Origin: Thiohalobacter sp.
GTDB lineage: Bacteria; Pseudomonadota; Gammaproteobacteria; DSM-19610
Assembly (NCBI GenBank): GCA_027080445.1
Contig: JALWRY010000073.1
Span: forward strand, 1-8,606
DNA: 8,606 bases
Reading direction: 5' to 3'
Translations under genes and position numbers: made by a program
The notes under the pieces: generated by a model
Seen by the model: the letters and a program-made list of their open reading frames with translations, nothing else
The model's database searches: none
What the model was told of the DNA's origin: nothing
Part shown: positions 1-6,346 of the stretch, in pieces
How positions within the stretch are numbered: the first letter of the stretch is position 1
Layout: each line of letters opens with the position of its first letter

Positions 1-912
1 GGTCCGGTAGTTGTAGCGCTCGAGTATCGGCAGGATCAGCGCGGTCGGGCCAAAGCGGGTCTTGCCCGGCACCAGCACATCCGGGTCGCCGTGGATGGCC
101 GCGAATGGCAGCTTGTCGTTCTGCACGGTGTAGACCTTGCCGTTGAGGTTCTGCGGCGTGAAATAATAGCTGCCGGCCACGGGCAGGCAGGAATAGTGCA
201 GGCCATAGCCCAGGTCCTGCGCCAGTTTCAGGCTGTGGCCGCCGGCGCAGACGACCAGCGCCCGTGTCTGGTAGCAGGTGCCGCCGGTCTCAACCAGGAA
301 ACGATCGTCCTCGATCTTGATGTGATGGACTGTCTCGTTGTAGTGTACATCGATATGCTTGCCTTCCACGGCCTGCGCCTGCCGGACGAAGGATCGCGAC
401 ACGGCCTCGAAGTTGACAGCGGTGTACTCATCGGTGGAACCCAGCGCAACAATTTCTTCATTACGGATGCGGCCATCGCCGAGTGTCACCACGGCCGGTT
501 CGATACGGGCGATATCTTTTTTCTCCAGCAGTTGCAGCTTTGGATAGTGCGGCCCGAAGACTTCAAAGCGCTCGCGTAACAACCGGCATTCTTCCGCGCC
601 GACACCCAGCACCATTTTTGAATAGGGATAGATCAGGTGGTCCTTGTCGGGCTGGGCGAGGCAGTAGTTAGCGAGCATGCGTGCGGCGCGCTGGACCTTG
701 AGCGCCTTTTCCAGGGTGTAGTTGGTTTCGATGTCGCCGCAGTGCAGGGTCTGGCTGTTGTTGCTGGACAGGGAGTTGACACGCGCCGGCGCCGCGTATT
801 TTTCAATCACGCCGATGTGGTGGATATCGGTGAACTTTGCGGTTTCGTACAGCAGCGCGGTACCGGACACGCCGGCGCCGATAATCAGCAGCTCGTACTG
901 GTGTGAGCCCAT
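1..912 (-). CDS. mqo: Malate:quinone oxidoreductase, Helicobacter-type (3' end outside window)
   Basis: Only the first 304 codons are in the window; the reading frame runs off the left edge without a stop. The product should be an FAD-dependent, membrane-associated enzyme that oxidises L-malate to oxaloacetate and passes electrons to quinone, an alternative to NAD-linked malate dehydrogenase in the TCA cycle. Seen in the translation: an N-terminal dinucleotide-binding loop GAGVSG (residues 12-17), the block NSQTLHCGDIETNYTLEKA (52-70), LPVAGSYYF (243-251) and HGDPD...GKTRFGPTAL (274-292). From memory these match H. pylori MQO (HP0086) closely and look unlike the long E. coli Mqo. There is no signal peptide, which fits a peripheral cytoplasmic-face protein. 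The start is ATG at 912, with AGGGAA about 10 nt upstream. It lies 51 bp after pyk and may be co-transcribed with it. Another FAD-dependent hydroxy-acid oxidase of the same superfamily is the main alternative. Confidence 0.87.
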   Translation of the reverse strand, partial: MGSHQYELLIIGAGVSGTALLYETAKFTDIHHIGVIEKYAAPARVNSLSSNNSQTLHCGDIETNYTLEKALKVQRAARMLANYCLAQPDKDHLIYPYSKMVLGVGAEECRLLRERFEVFGPHYPKLQLLEKKDIARIEPAVVTLGDGRIRNEEIVALGSTDEYTAVNFEAVSRSFVRQAQAVEGKHIDVHYNETVHHIKIEDDRFLVETGGTCYQTRALVVCAGGHSLKLAQDLGYGLHYSCLPVAGSYYFTPQNLNGKVYTVQNDKLPFAAIHGDPDVLVPGKTRFGPTALILPILERYNYRT

Positions 913-963
913 GGTAAGGTGATTCCCTGTTCTGTTGCGTGTTGTAGCGGCCGGCTGTGGTGT

Positions 964-2427
964 TTATAAATGCATCAGTTTCAGTACCGGTTCGCTCCTG
1001 ACCTTGTCATCGTTGAACCCGGACACCAGCAACACATCGTGGCCGCTTTCGCCCAGGTGACACTGCCGGGAAATGTGCGTGCAGATGGTGCGCCAGTTAC
1101 GACCACGCGACCTGGGCTCGTACACGGGGACAATGCCCCAGTGCAACGCCATCTGGCGACAGATACGGACATCGGAGCACACGCCGACGGCGGGCGGTAG
1201 CGGCCGGTGGGCGGCCATGATGCGCGCCGTGGTGCCCGTGTGGGTGGGGACGATAATGGCTTCCACTTCGAGGTCATGGGTGAGTTGTACGGCGGCATGT
1301 GCCATGGATTCACGCACGAAGTGGGTTTTCTGCCGACGACCGCTAATCGACTCGATGGCGAAGTGTCCTTCCTGCCACTGGTGTCGTTCAACTTCACGCA
1401 GGATGCGGTCCATGGTCTGCACCGCCTTGAGCGGGTATTTGCCGGCAGCGGATTCACCGGACAACATGGCGGCATCGGCACTGAGCATGGCGGCGCCGGC
1501 CACGTCGGTGACTTCGGCGCGCGTCGGGCGTGAGTGCGTCATCATGGACTCCAGCATCTGTGTTGCGACGATTACCGGGGTACCGCGCTGGCGCGCTTTC
1601 TGAATCAGTTCGCGCTGGATCAATGGCACCTTCTCCGCCGGCAGTTCAATGCCGAGGTCGCCGCGCGCAATCATGATGCCGTAGGATTCTTCCAGGATGG
1701 CGTCGATATTGGCGACGCCATCCGGGTGTTCGATTTTGCTGATGATGGGAATGCTGCTACCGAGCCGTTTCAGGTAACGCGTCAACTGTTGCACATCACC
1801 CGCCTGGCGTACAAAACTGAGTGCCACGAAGTCCACGTCGGCCTCGACCGCCAGGCGCACATCGGCACGGTCCTTGGCGGTCAGCGCCGCGGTGGAAAGT
1901 GTCGAGTTGGGCAGGTTCATACCTTTGTGATCAGACAGCACACCGCCTTCCACCACCTTGCAGCTGACGTCCTTGCCCTTCACTTCGAGCACGCGCAAGG
2001 TCAGGTTGCCATCATCGAGCAGGATACGCTCGCCGGGCTTGACGTCCTTGTGCAGGGACTTGTACTGCGAGGGGATCAGGCCAGGCTTGCCGGTTACCAC
2101 GCGCGTCGTGACGGTCACGATACTGCCCTGTTTTAGCAGAATACTGCCGGATTCGAATTTCCCCACGCGGATTTTCGGGCCACACAGGTCCATGAGGATT
2201 GCGATATGCCGACCCGCCGCTTTTGCGGCACGGCGCACGCGCTTTACGGTCTTGCGGTGAGTCTCCGGGTCGCCGTGCGACATGTTGATGCGGAACAGGT
2301 CTACGCCGGCGCTGACCAGCCGGGCAATCATTTCAGCGGAATCGGAAGCCGGTCCGAGGGTCGCGATAATCTTGGTTCTGCGCCATTGCAGCGCGATGGC
2401 TTTTCTGTCAAAGGTCTTGCGGGGCAT
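964..2427 (-). CDS. pyk: Pyruvate kinase
   Basis: This cytoplasmic enzyme makes pyruvate and ATP from phosphoenolpyruvate and ADP, the last step of glycolysis. The 487 residues match the usual length. Visible motifs are RRTKIIATLGPASDS (16-30), FRINMSHG (45-52, active-site Arg46, Asn48, Ser50), MDLCGPKIRVG (79-89), the catalytic-lysine segment ISKIE (229-233, Lys231 and metal ligand Glu233), MIARGDLGIE (252-261, metal ligand Asp257) and ATQMLESM (288-295). The DLxGPKIRV form resembles E. coli PykA more than PykF. The C-terminal allosteric domain (about 365-487) has the phosphate-loop-like PTHTGTTAR (394-402). One oddity is that the usual AVLDGTDAVMLSGE segment reads AAMLSADAAMLSGE (312-325), so the conserved LDG triplet is lost although the metal and substrate residues remain. 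The ATG start has only a weak ribosome-binding site. It lies 67 bp after rluB and 51 bp before mqo. Confidence 0.96.
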   Translation of the reverse strand: MPRKTFDRKAIALQWRRTKIIATLGPASDSAEMIARLVSAGVDLFRINMSHGDPETHRKTVKRVRRAAKAAGRHIAILMDLCGPKIRVGKFESGSILLKQGSIVTVTTRVVTGKPGLIPSQYKSLHKDVKPGERILLDDGNLTLRVLEVKGKDVSCKVVEGGVLSDHKGMNLPNSTLSTAALTAKDRADVRLAVEADVDFVALSFVRQAGDVQQLTRYLKRLGSSIPIISKIEHPDGVANIDAILEESYGIMIARGDLGIELPAEKVPLIQRELIQKARQRGTPVIVATQMLESMMTHSRPTRAEVTDVAGAAMLSADAAMLSGESAAGKYPLKAVQTMDRILREVERHQWQEGHFAIESISGRRQKTHFVRESMAHAAVQLTHDLEVEAIIVPTHTGTTARIMAAHRPLPPAVGVCSDVRICRQMALHWGIVPVYEPRSRGRNWRTICTHISRQCHLGESGHDVLLVSGFNDDKVRSEPVLKLMHL

Positions 2428-2445
2428 GCTTTTTGTCCGTTGATG

Positions 2446-2493
2446 ATTTTAACCCGCGTAGCATGAACGCTGCGGAATTATTTGTCACGCGGG
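2446..2493 (-). promoter_or_regulatory. rluB-pyk gap with GC-rich dyad and possible -10 box
   Basis: The 67-bp gap between rluB and pyk holds a perfect 7-bp inverted repeat, CCCGCGT at 2453-2459 and ACGCGGG at 2487-2493, with 27 nt between the arms. In the direction of transcription it is followed at once by TTAAAATC. That could be a weak intrinsic terminator after rluB, an operator, or a fold in the pyk leader. TAAAAT (minus strand, 2451-2446) resembles a sigma-70 -10 box for pyk, but I see no good -35 at the right distance. GTGACA (2488-2483) resembles a -35 but its partner at 17 bp, CATGCT, is poor. Which of these works, if any, cannot be told from sequence alone. Confidence 0.25.
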
Positions 2494-2494
2494 A

Positions 2495-3325
2495 CTAGCG
2501 CCTGTGACGTTTACGCGCTTCATGTTGTTTCGGACGGTGTGAAGGCCGACGCACGTGTTTCTCGGGGACAGGCGCCACAATAACCGGTACGTCCAGTCCG
2601 GCGGCCTGGTAAAGGGCTTTCATCTCGGCGGCATGCAGGGGCCGCGACTCGCCCTTGCGTAACTTGCGTTCCAGAATAATCGGGCCGTAGCGCACGCGCG
2701 TGAGCCGGCTGACCGTGACGCCCTGCGACTCCCACAAACGTCGGACTTCGCGGTTACGCCCTTCCTTGAGTATGACATGAAACCAGCGATTGGCGCCGGT
2801 GCCACCGGACTCTTCCACGGCGGCAAAGTGCGCTTTGCCATCTTCGAGTTCCACCCCGTCGACCAGCCGTTCCAGCATCGGCATATCGACATGGCCGAGC
2901 AAGCGCACGGCATACTCGCGTTCGATCTCCCGGGAAGGATGCATGAGTCGATGAGCCAGTTCGCCATCCGTAGTGAACAACAACAGGCCCGAGGTATTGA
3001 TATCCAGCCGGCCGACACTGATCCAGCGGCCCTGGCGGGGCCGGGGTAATTTGTGAAATACGGTAGGCCGCCCTTCCGGGTCATCGCGGCTGCACACTTC
3101 CCCGAGTGGCTTGTGGTAGACAAGGACTTCCGGCGCACTGGCGTCGGCCGGCTTCAGGTGCAGACGGCGACCATCCACCACGATACGCTGCCTGTCACTG
3201 ACCTTCTGGCCCAGTTCGGCACGCTTGCCATCGACTTCAACACGGCCTTCGCGTATCCAGTCTTCCATCTGGCGTCGCGAACCCAGGCCGGCTTTCGCCA
3301 GAACTTTTTGCAGGCGTTCTTCCAT
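2495..3325 (-). CDS. rluB: 23S rRNA pseudouridine synthase RluB
   Basis: The protein belongs to the RsuA/RluB/RluE/RluF family and should convert the uridine equivalent to E. coli 23S rRNA position 2605, in the peptidyl-transferase region, to pseudouridine. It has 276 residues. An S4 RNA-binding domain at 1-48 begins EERLQKVLAKAGLGSRR. The catalytic motif VGRLDINTSGLLLFTTDGEL (104-123) carries the nucleophile Asp108. Other family signatures are LMHPSREIEREYAVRL and LKEGRNREVRRLWE. The last 25 or so residues are rich in Arg, Lys and His and probably disordered; a long basic tail is typical of RluB and helps separate it from RluE and RsuA. Position right after scpAB is a common bacterial arrangement and supports the RluB assignment. 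The gene starts 12 bp after the scpB stop, so it is probably co-transcribed and perhaps translationally coupled. The exact target uridine is inferred from family membership. Confidence 0.93.
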   Translation of the reverse strand: MEERLQKVLAKAGLGSRRQMEDWIREGRVEVDGKRAELGQKVSDRQRIVVDGRRLHLKPADASAPEVLVYHKPLGEVCSRDDPEGRPTVFHKLPRPRQGRWISVGRLDINTSGLLLFTTDGELAHRLMHPSREIEREYAVRLLGHVDMPMLERLVDGVELEDGKAHFAAVEESGGTGANRWFHVILKEGRNREVRRLWESQGVTVSRLTRVRYGPIILERKLRKGESRPLHAAEMKALYQAAGLDVPVIVAPVPEKHVRRPSHRPKQHEARKRHRR

Positions 3326-3337
3326 GTACCGGGGCAG

Positions 3338-4069
3338 CTAGTGGAGGGTGTCCGGGGGTGTACTCCCCGGGTCGACAGCCACCTGGATGACGGTTGCCGT
3401 GTCCTCGTCTGCGGTGACCTCGACGGTGGTCGACAACTCAACGTGTTCGTCCTCCGCCACAGCATCATTGTCCACCACGGACATGTCCGGCGCGCCTTCG
3501 CCCGGTAAGGACAGTTCCAGTTCGGCATTGATGGAATCGAAATCACGCAACTCCATCAGGGTGGGCAACTCATCCAGACCCTTGAGATTGAAATAGTCGA
3601 GGAATTTTTTCGTGGTGCCGTACATGGCTGGACGACCCGGTACATCGCGGTGACCGACAATGCGCACCCACTCGCGATCCTGCAGGGTCTTCATGATCGA
3701 ACTGCTGACACTGACACCGCGAATGTCTTCGATCTCGCCACGGGTAATCGGCTGCCGGTAGGCCACCAGCGCCAGGGTCTCCAGCAGCGCGCGCGTGTAG
3801 CGCTGCGGTTTCTCTTCCGTCAGGCGCGACACCCAGGGCTCCATCGCCTGACCGACCTGGATGCGGTAACCACTGCCTACCTGCACCAGCTCGATGCCAC
3901 GTTCGGCATAATCGTCCTGCAAGGCGGCAATGGCTTCACGTATCTGCTCGCGCTCGGGCTTTTCACCGTCGCCGAACACGGCGAGAAGGTGATCCAGCGT
4001 CAGCGGTTTGCCGGAGGCCAGCAGCACGGATTCCACAATGTGTTTGATACGCGGTTCGCTCTCGCTCAT
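3338..4069 (-). CDS. scpB: Segregation and condensation protein B (ScpB)
   Basis: ScpB binds as a dimer to the kleisin ScpA and, with SMC, forms the bacterial condensin that compacts and separates newly replicated chromosomes. The first 185 or so residues hold the two winged-helix domains of the family. Signatures are IKHIVESVLLASGKPLT (8-24), RYTRALLETLALVAYRQPIT (90-109), TRGEIEDIRGVSVSSSI (109-125), VGHRDVPGRPAMYGTTKKFL (138-157) and DYFNLKGLDELPTL (158-171). The C-terminal 55 residues (about 189-243) are acidic, low in complexity and likely disordered; such tails vary in length in this family. The ATG start lies 19 bp after the scpA stop, and its ribosome-binding site is weak (GAGA-like), which fits coupling to scpA translation. 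No smc gene is in the window. Confidence 0.96.
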   Translation of the reverse strand: MSESEPRIKHIVESVLLASGKPLTLDHLLAVFGDGEKPEREQIREAIAALQDDYAERGIELVQVGSGYRIQVGQAMEPWVSRLTEEKPQRYTRALLETLALVAYRQPITRGEIEDIRGVSVSSSIMKTLQDREWVRIVGHRDVPGRPAMYGTTKKFLDYFNLKGLDELPTLMELRDFDSINAELELSLPGEGAPDMSVVDNDAVAEDEHVELSTTVEVTADEDTATVIQVAVDPGSTPPDTLH

Positions 4070-4088
4070 GTCTGTCTCGTTCCCGTGT

Positions 4089-4949
4089 TCAGGCTTCGCC
4101 GGATGCGACCGGCAGTTCGTCTTTCAGCACCGCCGGCGAGCCGGCAGCCTTGATGTAAATCGGCGCAAAGGGTTCCGACTGCACCAGTTCGATGAGTGAT
4201 TCCTTGATCAGCTCCAGCACTGCCAGCAGCGATACCACCACGCCCATGCGCCCTTCCTCGACCGTAAACAGTCTGGTAAAGGACGTGAAATCCTTCTCGC
4301 CAATGCAATCCAGTACCATCGACATGCGTTCGCGCACGGACAGCGGTTCCATCTGGACATGATGGTTAGTAAACATCTCGGCACGGGTCATGGCTTCACG
4401 CGCAGCGATCAGCAGCTCCTGCAGACTGACTTCAGGCGGCTTCGCCACGGTCTGCTTTTCCGGGCCGACAAGTTCCACCGGAAAAACATCACGGCCCACA
4501 CGCGGCAGGTGGTCGATATCATCCGCGGCCTGTTTGTAACGCTCGTATTCCTGCAGGCGACGTACCAGTTCGGCGCGCGGATCGTCTTCGTCCTCGACCT
4601 CCGCCACGCGCGGCAACAACATGCGCGACTTGATCTCCGCCAGCATCGCCGCCATCACCAGGTACTCGGCCGCCAGTTCCAGCCGCAGGTCCTGCATCAG
4701 GTCAATGTAGTCCATGTACTGCCGGGTGATTTCTGCGATGGGAATATCCAGCACGTCGAGGTTCTGCCGTCGGATCAGGTACAGCAGCAGATCCAGCGGA
4801 CCCTCGAAAGCCTCCAGGAAGACCTCCAGCGCATCCGGCGGGATATAGAGGTCTTTGGGCAGGGTCGTGACCGCTTCACCCTGCACGAAGGCAAAGGGCA
4901 TTTCGGCTTGTTCGGGAGTCTTGTCCTGTGGCGCCAGCGTGTCGGTCAT
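4089..4949 (-). CDS. scpA: Segregation and condensation protein A (ScpA, kleisin)
   Basis: ScpA is the kleisin subunit that bridges the SMC heads and recruits ScpB. The 286 residues include the family hallmark FEGPLDLLLYLIRRQNLDVL (48-67), followed by DIPIAEITRQYMDYI (68-82). LAAEYLVMAAMLAEIKSRML (92-111) is the helical region known to contact the SMC neck. The C-terminal winged helix is near VVVSLLAVLELIKESLIELV (237-256) and ends with FAPIYI (261-266). The protein has an N-terminal extension of about 40 residues before the core; many ScpA proteins begin nearer to FEGPLD. I keep the ATG at 4949 because AGGG (4961-4958, minus strand) sits 8 nt before it, while the next in-frame ATG (Met17) has no clear ribosome-binding site. 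A candidate promoter lies 27 bp upstream, so scpA probably opens its own transcription unit with scpB and rluB. Confidence 0.96.
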   Translation of the reverse strand: MTDTLAPQDKTPEQAEMPFAFVQGEAVTTLPKDLYIPPDALEVFLEAFEGPLDLLLYLIRRQNLDVLDIPIAEITRQYMDYIDLMQDLRLELAAEYLVMAAMLAEIKSRMLLPRVAEVEDEDDPRAELVRRLQEYERYKQAADDIDHLPRVGRDVFPVELVGPEKQTVAKPPEVSLQELLIAAREAMTRAEMFTNHHVQMEPLSVRERMSMVLDCIGEKDFTSFTRLFTVEEGRMGVVVSLLAVLELIKESLIELVQSEPFAPIYIKAAGSPAVLKDELPVASGEA

Positions 4950-4975
4950 TCAATAAGCCCTGATGGTGTGTGAGC

Positions 4976-5004
4976 ATTGTAAACACCCGGGGAGCACTTG
5001 GAAA
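4976..5004 (-). promoter_or_regulatory. Candidate sigma-70 promoter for scpA-scpB-rluB
   Basis: On the minus strand, TTTCCA (5004-4999) and TACAAT (4981-4976) are separated by 17 bp. The -10 box matches the TATAAT consensus at five of six bases and the -35 matches TTGACA at four of six. Transcription would begin about 20 nt before the scpA ATG, leaving room for the AGGG ribosome-binding site. The -35 box sits only 5 bp from the edge of the large inverted repeat. This is a consensus match by eye, with no experimental support. Confidence 0.4.
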
Positions 5005-5009
5005 CCGGT

Positions 5010-5088
5010 GTCATTGCGAGCGCAGCGCGGCAATCTCCCAACGTCTGGCACGCGCCCAAAAAGATTGCCGCGCTGCGCTCGCAATGAC
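5010..5088. repeat. Perfect 27-bp inverted repeat, REP/MITE-like
   Basis: The left arm (5010-5036) begins GTCATTGCGAGCGCAGC and ends GGCAATCT. The right arm (5062-5088) is its exact reverse complement over all 27 bases. The 25-nt loop (5037-5061) is not symmetrical. No clear target-site duplication flanks the arms. The TCATTGCGAGC...GCAATCT theme resembles a palindromic repeat I recall seeing in the intergenic regions of many unrelated bacterial genomes; I cannot name the family with certainty. It fills much of the gap between trpS and scpA. In RNA read from either strand it would make a very stable hairpin, which could block read-through, protect the trpS 3' end or be cut by RNase III. Neither arm is followed by a proper U-run outside the hairpin, so it is not a textbook terminator. 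Confidence 0.9.
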
Positions 5089-5109
5089 GAGTTGATAGAC
5101 TTAAAAACT

Positions 5110-6318
5110 CTAGTAATTTAAACCAATTGCAGCTCTTACTTCATCCATTGTCTCTTCAGCTACATCACGTGCCGCCTCCCCGCCTTCACGCAGGATGTTG
5201 CGCACCAGTTGCGGATCTTCCTCGAACTCGCGGGCACGCTCGCGGATGGGTGCCAGCTCGCTACGCACCGCATCGATCAGCGGCTGTTTGCAGTCAAGGC
5301 AACCGATACCGGCCGAGGTACAGCCCTCGCGCACCCACTGCAGGCGGTTCTCATCCGAATACACCTGGTGCAACTGGAACACCGGGCATTTGTCCGGGTT
5401 GCCCGGGTCATCGCGACGCACGCGCGCCGGGTCGGTGGGCATGGTGCGGAGATTCTTTTCAATGGTGTCCGGATCATCGCGCAAGGCAATGGTGTTGCCG
5501 TAGGACTTGGACATTTTCTGTCCGTCCAGGCCCGGCATTTTTGAAGCCGGCGTCAACAGCGCCTGTGGCTCGGGGAGGATGATGCGCCCGCCGCCTTCGA
5601 GATACCCGAACAGACGTTCACGGTCGCCCATGGCGAGGTTACCCTGGCCATCGAGCAGGGCGCGCCCGGTTTCCAGCGCTTCGCTATCGCCCTGTTCCTG
5701 GTAACGCTTGCGCAACTCCCGGTACAGTCTGGCGTTCTTCTTGCCCATCTTTTTGATGGCGGCATCGGCCTTTTCCTCGAAGTCCGGTTCACGACCATAG
5801 AGGTGGTTGAAACGGCGCGCCACTTCACGGGTCAGCTCGACGTGCGCAACCTGGTCTTCACCGACCGGGACGGAACCGGCCCGGTAGATCAGGATGTCGG
5901 CGCTTTGCAACAGCGGGTAGCCAAGGAAACCGTAGGTGGCGAGGTCGCGTTCGCGCAGTTTTTCCTGCTGGTCCTTGTAACTGGGGACGCGTTCCAGCCA
6001 GCCCAGCGGGGTAATCATCGACAGCAGCAAATGCAGTTCGGCGTGTTGCGGCACATCGGACTGCACGAACAGCTTGGCGCTGGCCGGGTTGACGCCGGCG
6101 GCCAGCCAGTCGATGACCATGTCCAGCACGCTTGCGCTGATGATCTGCGGGTCTTCATAGTGGGTGGTCAGGGCATGCCAGTCGGCCACGAAGAAGTAGC
6201 AGTCGTACTCGTGTTGCAGGTTCACCCAGTTTTTCAGTACGCCGTGGTAATGCCCGAGGTGCAGGCGCCCGGTGGGACGCATGCCGGACAGTACCCGGTT
6301 GTCAGTTGCACTTGCCAA
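5110..6318 (-). CDS. trpS: Tryptophanyl-tRNA synthetase, long form with cysteine motif
   Basis: This class I aminoacyl-tRNA synthetase charges tRNA-Trp using ATP. It has 402 residues against 334 in E. coli. Visible are GMRPTGRLHLGHYHG (12-26) with the HIGH-type motif HLGH (20-23), LQSADILIYRA (137-147), VGEDQVAHVELTREVARRF (152-170) and the KMSKS loop QKMSKSYG (267-274). The extra length is mostly an insertion of about 65 residues between FNHLYG (170-175) and KMSKS, charged and probably helical. Four cysteines, 311, 333, 340 and 343, form C-x21-C-x6-C-x2-C in the anticodon-binding domain, nearly the [4Fe-4S] pattern of the T. maritima enzyme. The start is a TTG at 6318: AGGGAG lies 10 nt upstream, an in-frame TGA sits 9 nt upstream, and the first in-frame ATG (codon 13) would remove the strand leading into GMRPTG. 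It lies 28 bp after the M50 protease gene. The enzyme call is certain; the cluster is inferred. Confidence 0.96.
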   Translation of the reverse strand: MASATDNRVLSGMRPTGRLHLGHYHGVLKNWVNLQHEYDCYFFVADWHALTTHYEDPQIISASVLDMVIDWLAAGVNPASAKLFVQSDVPQHAELHLLLSMITPLGWLERVPSYKDQQEKLRERDLATYGFLGYPLLQSADILIYRAGSVPVGEDQVAHVELTREVARRFNHLYGREPDFEEKADAAIKKMGKKNARLYRELRKRYQEQGDSEALETGRALLDGQGNLAMGDRERLFGYLEGGGRIILPEPQALLTPASKMPGLDGQKMSKSYGNTIALRDDPDTIEKNLRTMPTDPARVRRDDPGNPDKCPVFQLHQVYSDENRLQWVREGCTSAGIGCLDCKQPLIDAVRSELAPIRERAREFEEDPQLVRNILREGGEAARDVAEETMDEVRAAIGLNY

Positions 6319-6346
6319 GATCGATCAGCTCCCTAAAGTTCAGTAT

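Noticed and set aside
91..579. A 162-codon plus-strand frame at the left edge
   Set aside because: It is antisense to the mqo frame, whose translation carries clear family motifs across the same bases.
913..963. A promoter for mqo using TACAAC as -10 and TTATAA as -35
   Set aside because: Both boxes match the consensus weakly and the -35 would overlap the pyk stop; not strong enough to list.
5010..5088. A CRISPR array or a standard intrinsic terminator
   Set aside because: There is one inverted pair and no direct repeats with spacers. A terminator would need a U-run directly after the stem, which neither strand shows outside the hairpin.
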